From Actinomadura bangladeshensis (lineage in GTDB: Bacteria; Actinomycetota; Actinomycetes; Streptosporangiales; Streptosporangiaceae): a DNA stretch of 64,000 nucleotides. The number at the start of each line of letters is the position of its first letter. Position 1 is the first letter of the stretch. The stretch is from positions 62,001 to 126,000 of the forward strand of contig NZ_SMJW01000001.1 of the NCBI RefSeq assembly GCF_004348335.1. The letters run 5' to 3'. The notes beneath the pieces are model-generated. The model was not told where the DNA came from. It was given only the letters and a program-made list of their open reading frames with translations, and did no database searches. Shown piece after piece: positions 59,902 through 64,000 of this stretch. The position numbers were made by a program, and so were the translations under genes.

Positions 59902-61154
59902 GCCTCGTCCATTCCCTTGAGGACGCCCTCCGGCGTCTCCTTGCCGAGGAGCAGCTTGGTCATGCCGCTGTCCAGGCGCGTCCCGACCTCTGGGTTCAGC
60001 CAGTTCTGGTCCATGATCGGGGCGGTCTTGCCGGCGGTGAGGTAGAGGGTGAGCGCCTCGGCGTAGTCGGGCACGCCCGGGTCGTCCTTGCTCGCGGGAA
60101 TGCCGGGGATGCTGTCGTCGATCTCGCTGTACCTGACCCGGTTCTCCGCGTAGAAGTCGAGGAACTTGCGGGCGAGGTCGCGGTTCGCGGCCTTCCCGGG
60201 GACGGCCAGACCGCTCACGGGGGCTGACGGCACGCGCACCGCGGACGGGTCGTCGCCGCCCGGGAAGGCGAACATCGCCAGGCGCGCCTCTGGGTCACCG
60301 GCCATGAACAGCGGCATCGTCGCCGTCGGCGCGATCGCCATGAGCGACTTCCCCTGGCCGAGGGAGCGGGCGGCGGCCTCCTGCGACACACCGGTGGCGC
60401 TCTTGTCGAAGCAGCCCTCGTCCTTCATGGTGGAGAACCGTTCGATCGCCTTCTTCCAGCCAGGTGTGCCGGCGAACGTGGTCTCGCCCTTCACCCGCTG
60501 CTCGCCCGCCCGGGGGTTGTCGGCGAAGACGGTCGAGGCGGCGAGCGCGAAGACCGCCCAGCGCGCCATGGCGGACCCCTGCTGAGCGCCGAAGGCGAAC
60601 GCGACCGTGCCGTCCCCCGCGGTCTCGCGGCAGATCGCCAGCACGTCCCCGAACGTCTCGGGGACCCGCAGGTCCCGCTTCTTGAAGGTCTCCGGGTTGT
60701 AGAAGACGCCGATGGACGTCGAGTCGACCGGCAGCGCGTAGGTCTTGCCCTCCTTCTTCGACACCGCCGCGCCCGGACCGGTGACCAGGTTCGTCCAGGG
60801 CGCCCCGCTGAGATCGGCGACCAGCCCCTTGTCGGCGAGCACGAGGACATTGCCCGCGTCGCCGTAGCCGAGGAGCATCCGGGCCACGTCCGGCACCCGG
60901 TTACCGCTGAGCTGCCTGCGCAGGGTCTCCGAGTACTGCGTGTACGGGGTCTTCTGCACGGTGACCTTGACTCCCGCGTTCGCCTTCTCGAACTCGGCGG
61001 CCGCCGTGTCGAGGGGATCCTTGCCCTGCCCGGTGTCCCACGCCGCGACGCGGAGTTCGCCGTCGCCGCCGGAGCCGGCGCCCCCGCAGCCGGCCGCCAG
61101 GAGCAGCGACGCCGACAGGGCCAGAGGCAGGAGCACACCGTTCGATCTCGTCAT
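59880..61154 (-). CDS. Sugar ABC transporter solute-binding lipoprotein
   Basis: 424 residues. A signal peptide MTRSNGVLLPLALSASLLL ends in the lipobox LAAGC. The family-1 (MalE/UgpB) pattern follows: LRVAAWDTGQGKDPLDTAAA, FEKANAGVKVTVQKTPY and PFPGG-type C-terminal lobe. ATGA overlap with the rhamnosidase upstream. It should capture a rhamnose-containing oligosaccharide or glycoside for the adjacent permeases. Confidence 0.93.
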   Translation of the reverse strand: MTRSNGVLLPLALSASLLLAAGCGGAGSGGDGELRVAAWDTGQGKDPLDTAAAEFEKANAGVKVTVQKTPYTQYSETLRRQLSGNRVPDVARMLLGYGDAGNVLVLADKGLVADLSGAPWTNLVTGPGAAVSKKEGKTYALPVDSTSIGVFYNPETFKKRDLRVPETFGDVLAICRETAGDGTVAFAFGAQQGSAMARWAVFALAASTVFADNPRAGEQRVKGETTFAGTPGWKKAIERFSTMKDEGCFDKSATGVSQEAAARSLGQGKSLMAIAPTATMPLFMAGDPEARLAMFAFPGGDDPSAVRVPSAPVSGLAVPGKAANRDLARKFLDFYAENRVRYSEIDDSIPGIPASKDDPGVPDYAEALTLYLTAGKTAPIMDQNWLNPEVGTRLDSGMTKLLLGKETPEGVLKGMDEAWTPTAP

Positions 61155-63925
61155 GGCCGCGTTCCTTTCGAGGTGAGGTGGAGGCGGTGGGTGCCGCCGC
61201 CCACGGTCAGGACGAGCTCGTCGCCGTCGTGCCGCGAGAAGGGCACGGGGACGCCGTCCTTGGTGAGCCGGGGGTCGCCGAGGCCGCCGCAGGGCAGCCG
61301 GATCTCCGCCTCGGCGGACGGCGGGACGGTGAGCGTCACGTGCAGCCCGCTCGCGTCGGCCCGCCAGTCGATCGCCGCGTCGCCCCGGACGGTGCGCACC
61401 CGCGCACGGGCGTGGGTGAGGCGGTGGGTGAGGCTGGGCCGGACGAGGATGCGCCGCCAGCCCGGAGCCGCCGGGGTCAGCCCCGCGACGTCGTTGTAGA
61501 GGAACTTCTCGATCATCGCCAGCAGCTTCATGTTGCGGCTGAACGTGGGGTCGCCGCCCCAGGTCTCCCAGATGGTGGTGGCGCCCCGCTCCACCTGGTC
61601 GCCCCAGCTGGGGAAGGTCGTCCGGGTGGCGATCTCGTACATCGTCTCCGCCGCCCCGCCGGTCAGCACGTGCTGCAGCGCGGCGGTGCCCATCGTCCCG
61701 GTGGAGAGGTGGCCGCCGTCGCGGGCGATCTCCTCGATCAGCCCGGACAGCGCACGGTCGCGATGCTCGTCGGGGACGAGCCCGAACCACAGCGGCATGG
61801 CGCAAGAGGTCTGCGAACCGGTGGCGTAGCTCGCGTCGGCCTCGTCGAAGAACCGCTCGTTGAAGGCGCATCGGATGTCCTCCGCCAGCTCCCGGTAGCG
61901 GGCTGCGTCGGCGGTCTCCCCGATCGTCTCGGCCGCGTCGGCGGTCATCGAGGTGACGGCGAAGAACCAGGCGGTGGAGGTCAACTCGACCGGCGTGCGC
62001 TTGGGGAAGACGCTGCACGTCCCGTCCGGCTGCGGCTCCATGTGGTCGCCGAGGCCCTCGGCGACGATGAGGCCCTCCGACCGCGACCTGAGGAACTCCA
62101 CCCCGCGCCGCATCCCCGGGTAGTGCCGTTCGAGGATGGTGCGGTCGCCGTAGAAGCGGTACAGGTTCCAGGCGATGCTCGGGTACGACGTCATCGCGAA
62201 GTCGGGCTGCGCTCCGTAGGGCCAGTACATGACGTACTCGAAGTCGTCGGGCACGTCGTAGCCCTCGGGCGCCTCCATCGCGATCTTGCCGCGCCAGTGG
62301 ATCGGGCAGATCAGCGGGAAGCGGCCGTCCGGGAGCTGGGTGTCGGCGAGGTCGTCCAGCCACTTGAGCCAGAACCGGGCCGCGTCGAAGTCGTACAGGT
62401 AGTCCTCGACCGCCCAGCCCGGGTCACCGACCCAGCCGACCCGCTCGTAGCGCTCGGCGGCGTCCTGGGGGAAGCCCTGGAAACTGGTGCGCAGCGTCCA
62501 CAGTACGTTGCGGTGGATCTTGTTCAGGAGGGCATCGGAGCAGGTGAACTCGCCCGCCTCCGGCAGGTCGGAGTGGACGACCCGGCCCTCGGCCCCGAGC
62601 ACCGCCGTCTCGGGACCCGGCGTCGTGATCTCGACATGGCGGAAGCCGTGCAAGGTGAACCTCGGCTCCCAGACCTCCTCGCCCTCTCCCTTCAGGACAT
62701 AGGTGTCGGTCTGCCGTGCGGGGAGCCAGGCGTTCATGTTGGCGTCGTCGTCCGGCTCGCCGTCGCCGGTGAGTTCCCCGAAGTGCCGCAGGACGACTTC
62801 CGCGCCGGCCGGACCGGATACCCTGACCCGGGTCCAGCCCGAGAAGTGCTGGCCGAAGTCGGCGATCACGGCGCCGTCCCGGCCGGTCAGCGTGCGCACC
62901 GGCGCGAGCGTCTCGACCACACGGACCGGCTGGAGGAGCTGGGCGGTGAGGCGGGCCTCCGGCGGGTCGACGACGGTGACGGGAGCCCAGGCGGATGCGT
63001 CGAAGCCGGGCGCGTCCCAGCCCGGGGTCTCGCGCCGGGCGTCGTAGCGCTCGCCGTGGCCGTAGTCGTTGTAGGTGATGGCACCGGGCCCCGTCCGCCA
63101 GCCCTCGCCGGTGGCCACGACCGACCGGCGGCCGTCCGACGTCTCGATCTCGATCTGGAGCAGGGCGCGCGGCCGGTCTCCGTAGGGCGTTCGCGGCATC
63201 GGGCCGGGACCGACGTCCGCCTCGGCGCTGTACCAGCCGTGTCCCAGCATCAGCCCGGTCGCGTTCGCCCCGGGCTTGAGCAGGCCGGTGACGTCGTAGA
63301 CGGAGTAGAGCACCCGCGGATCGGGGATGCGCGCCGGCTTGCCGTCGCCGTCGTACAAATCGGGGTCGTGGTCGTAGGAGGTGTTGGCCGGGTCGAGCAC
63401 CCGGTCGCCGACGCGCTCACCGTTCAGCCGGAGCTCGTAGCAGCCGAGCGCGGCGACGTAGGCGCGGGCCCGCCGGACGTCGCCCGGCACGTCGAAGCCG
63501 GTGCGCAGCAGCGGGGAGGAGACGTCCGCGCCGCCGCCGATCCAGCGGGCCTCCCAGCCGGCCGGATCGAGCAGGCCCGTCTCGAAGCTCGCCGCCGCGG
63601 CGAACGGGCCGGGTCCGGCACCCTCGCCCCAGAGCCGGACGGTCCACCAGTACCGCCGCCGGGACGCCAGCGGGGAACCCCGGTAGGAGACGCCGTTCAC
63701 TTCGCCGGTCTCGACGCGTCCGGAATCCCACGCGTCCCCGTCGCCCCGGGCCAGCCGGTCCGGGTCCGTGGCCACCAGCACCTGGTAGGCCCGCTGGGGC
63801 CCGCTGGGCACCCAGCCGAACGCCGGAGCGGCCACGTCGATGCCGAGCGGTTCCTCCAGATGCTCGCATCGCAGCCGGCCGGCGCGCGGGGGCGTCGCCG
63901 GCGTTTCGTCGCGGTGTAGGGGCAT
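61151..63925 (-). CDS. Alpha-L-rhamnosidase (GH78)
   Basis: 924 residues from the ATG at 63925 (GGAG upstream); a start at 63982 lacks a ribosome site. N-terminal beta domains (ARRYWWTVRLWGE style, PRTPYGDRPRALLQIEIE) precede the (alpha/alpha)6 barrel. The general-acid region QDAAERYERVGWVGDPGW lies near residue 495 and the general-base block GATTIWETWGGDP near 787. No signal peptide is visible, so the enzyme is cytoplasmic and works on imported rhamnosides. It is the first gene of the region D operon within the window. Confidence 0.93.
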   Translation of the reverse strand: MPLHRDETPATPPRAGRLRCEHLEEPLGIDVAAPAFGWVPSGPQRAYQVLVATDPDRLARGDGDAWDSGRVETGEVNGVSYRGSPLASRRRYWWTVRLWGEGAGPGPFAAAASFETGLLDPAGWEARWIGGGADVSSPLLRTGFDVPGDVRRARAYVAALGCYELRLNGERVGDRVLDPANTSYDHDPDLYDGDGKPARIPDPRVLYSVYDVTGLLKPGANATGLMLGHGWYSAEADVGPGPMPRTPYGDRPRALLQIEIETSDGRRSVVATGEGWRTGPGAITYNDYGHGERYDARRETPGWDAPGFDASAWAPVTVVDPPEARLTAQLLQPVRVVETLAPVRTLTGRDGAVIADFGQHFSGWTRVRVSGPAGAEVVLRHFGELTGDGEPDDDANMNAWLPARQTDTYVLKGEGEEVWEPRFTLHGFRHVEITTPGPETAVLGAEGRVVHSDLPEAGEFTCSDALLNKIHRNVLWTLRTSFQGFPQDAAERYERVGWVGDPGWAVEDYLYDFDAARFWLKWLDDLADTQLPDGRFPLICPIHWRGKIAMEAPEGYDVPDDFEYVMYWPYGAQPDFAMTSYPSIAWNLYRFYGDRTILERHYPGMRRGVEFLRSRSEGLIVAEGLGDHMEPQPDGTCSVFPKRTPVELTSTAWFFAVTSMTADAAETIGETADAARYRELAEDIRCAFNERFFDEADASYATGSQTSCAMPLWFGLVPDEHRDRALSGLIEEIARDGGHLSTGTMGTAALQHVLTGGAAETMYEIATRTTFPSWGDQVERGATTIWETWGGDPTFSRNMKLLAMIEKFLYNDVAGLTPAAPGWRRILVRPSLTHRLTHARARVRTVRGDAAIDWRADASGLHVTLTVPPSAEAEIRLPCGGLGDPRLTKDGVPVPFSRHDGDELVLTVGGGTHRLHLTSKGTRP

Positions 63926-64000
63926 CGGCAGGCTCCGATCTGGTGGCGAGAGTGCGTCCGGCGGCCGCGGCCCCGGGGTCATGCCGTACCGATGACCTGT

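Noticed and set aside
61178-63919. 913-codon plus-strand open frame
   Set aside because: Low-complexity antisense frame of the rhamnosidase gene; the minus strand shows GH78 motifs throughout.
1-64000. KstR/KstR2 steroid operators and tRNA or rRNA genes
   Set aside because: I looked for the known steroid operator patterns and for tRNA-like cloverleafs by eye and found none that I could support; a covariance-model search would be decisive.

Overview
The window is very GC-rich actinobacterial chromosome, with GTG and TTG starts, F420/LLM and mycofactocin-type SDR families, DUF2889, DUF35 and many acyl-CoA dehydrogenases. A Pseudonocardiales-like or related actinomycete fits, but no marker gene fixes the genus. 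Almost all of it is catabolic. I saw no rRNA, tRNA or CRISPR array.

Region A (1-43.7 kb) is a patchwork of short operons for CoA-dependent breakdown of what is probably a cyclic or branched, isoprenoid- or steroid-like acid or ketone. It encodes an NDP-forming CoA ligase, four acyl-CoA dehydrogenases, crotonases, two thiolases (one paired with a DUF35 protein, like the Ltp2/ChsH2 retro-aldolase), many SDRs, a Baeyer-Villiger-type monooxygenase, two beta-lactamase-fold esterases, three amidohydrolase-2 proteins, an F420-type LLM enzyme, an aldehyde dehydrogenase, a cupin, a cyclase-family hydrolase, a class II aldolase, a PaaK-like CoA ligase and a complete Opp/Dpp-type ABC importer. Two very similar GntR/FCD regulators (28.5 and 39.6 kb) lie inside it. 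Thirteen copies of an AT-rich, imperfectly palindromic motif (core CTGATAAGA; best copy ATTCTTATAAGAAT) sit 30-100 bp upstream of the start codons of nearly every operon. They look like the operators of one regulon and are the most striking feature of the window.

Region B (about 40.4-45.7 kb) contains debris around and between intact genes: a dead mycofactocin-type SDR, a cyclase gene with a nonsense codon, an IS66-type transposase stump, and the tail and head of enoyl-CoA hydratase genes. The intact genes here are a CMD/AhpD-like protein, a second beta-lactamase-fold esterase and a DoxX protein. The zone looks like a rearrangement scar separating two clusters.

Region C (45.7-54.4 kb) is a second minus-strand acyl-CoA operon in the style of steroid side-chain degradation: amidase, SDR, AMP-forming CoA ligase, an acyl-CoA dehydrogenase fragment, SDR, DUF35, Ltp-like thiolase and two acyl-CoA dehydrogenases. 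Most junctions overlap by ATGA. The AT-rich motif was not seen here.

Region D (54.5-63.9 kb) is a minus-strand operon of GH78 alpha-L-rhamnosidase, sugar-binding lipoprotein, two sugar-ABC permeases, an N,N-dimethylformamidase large-subunit-like protein and a flavin amine oxidase. I infer uptake and dismantling of a rhamnosylated nitrogen-containing compound.
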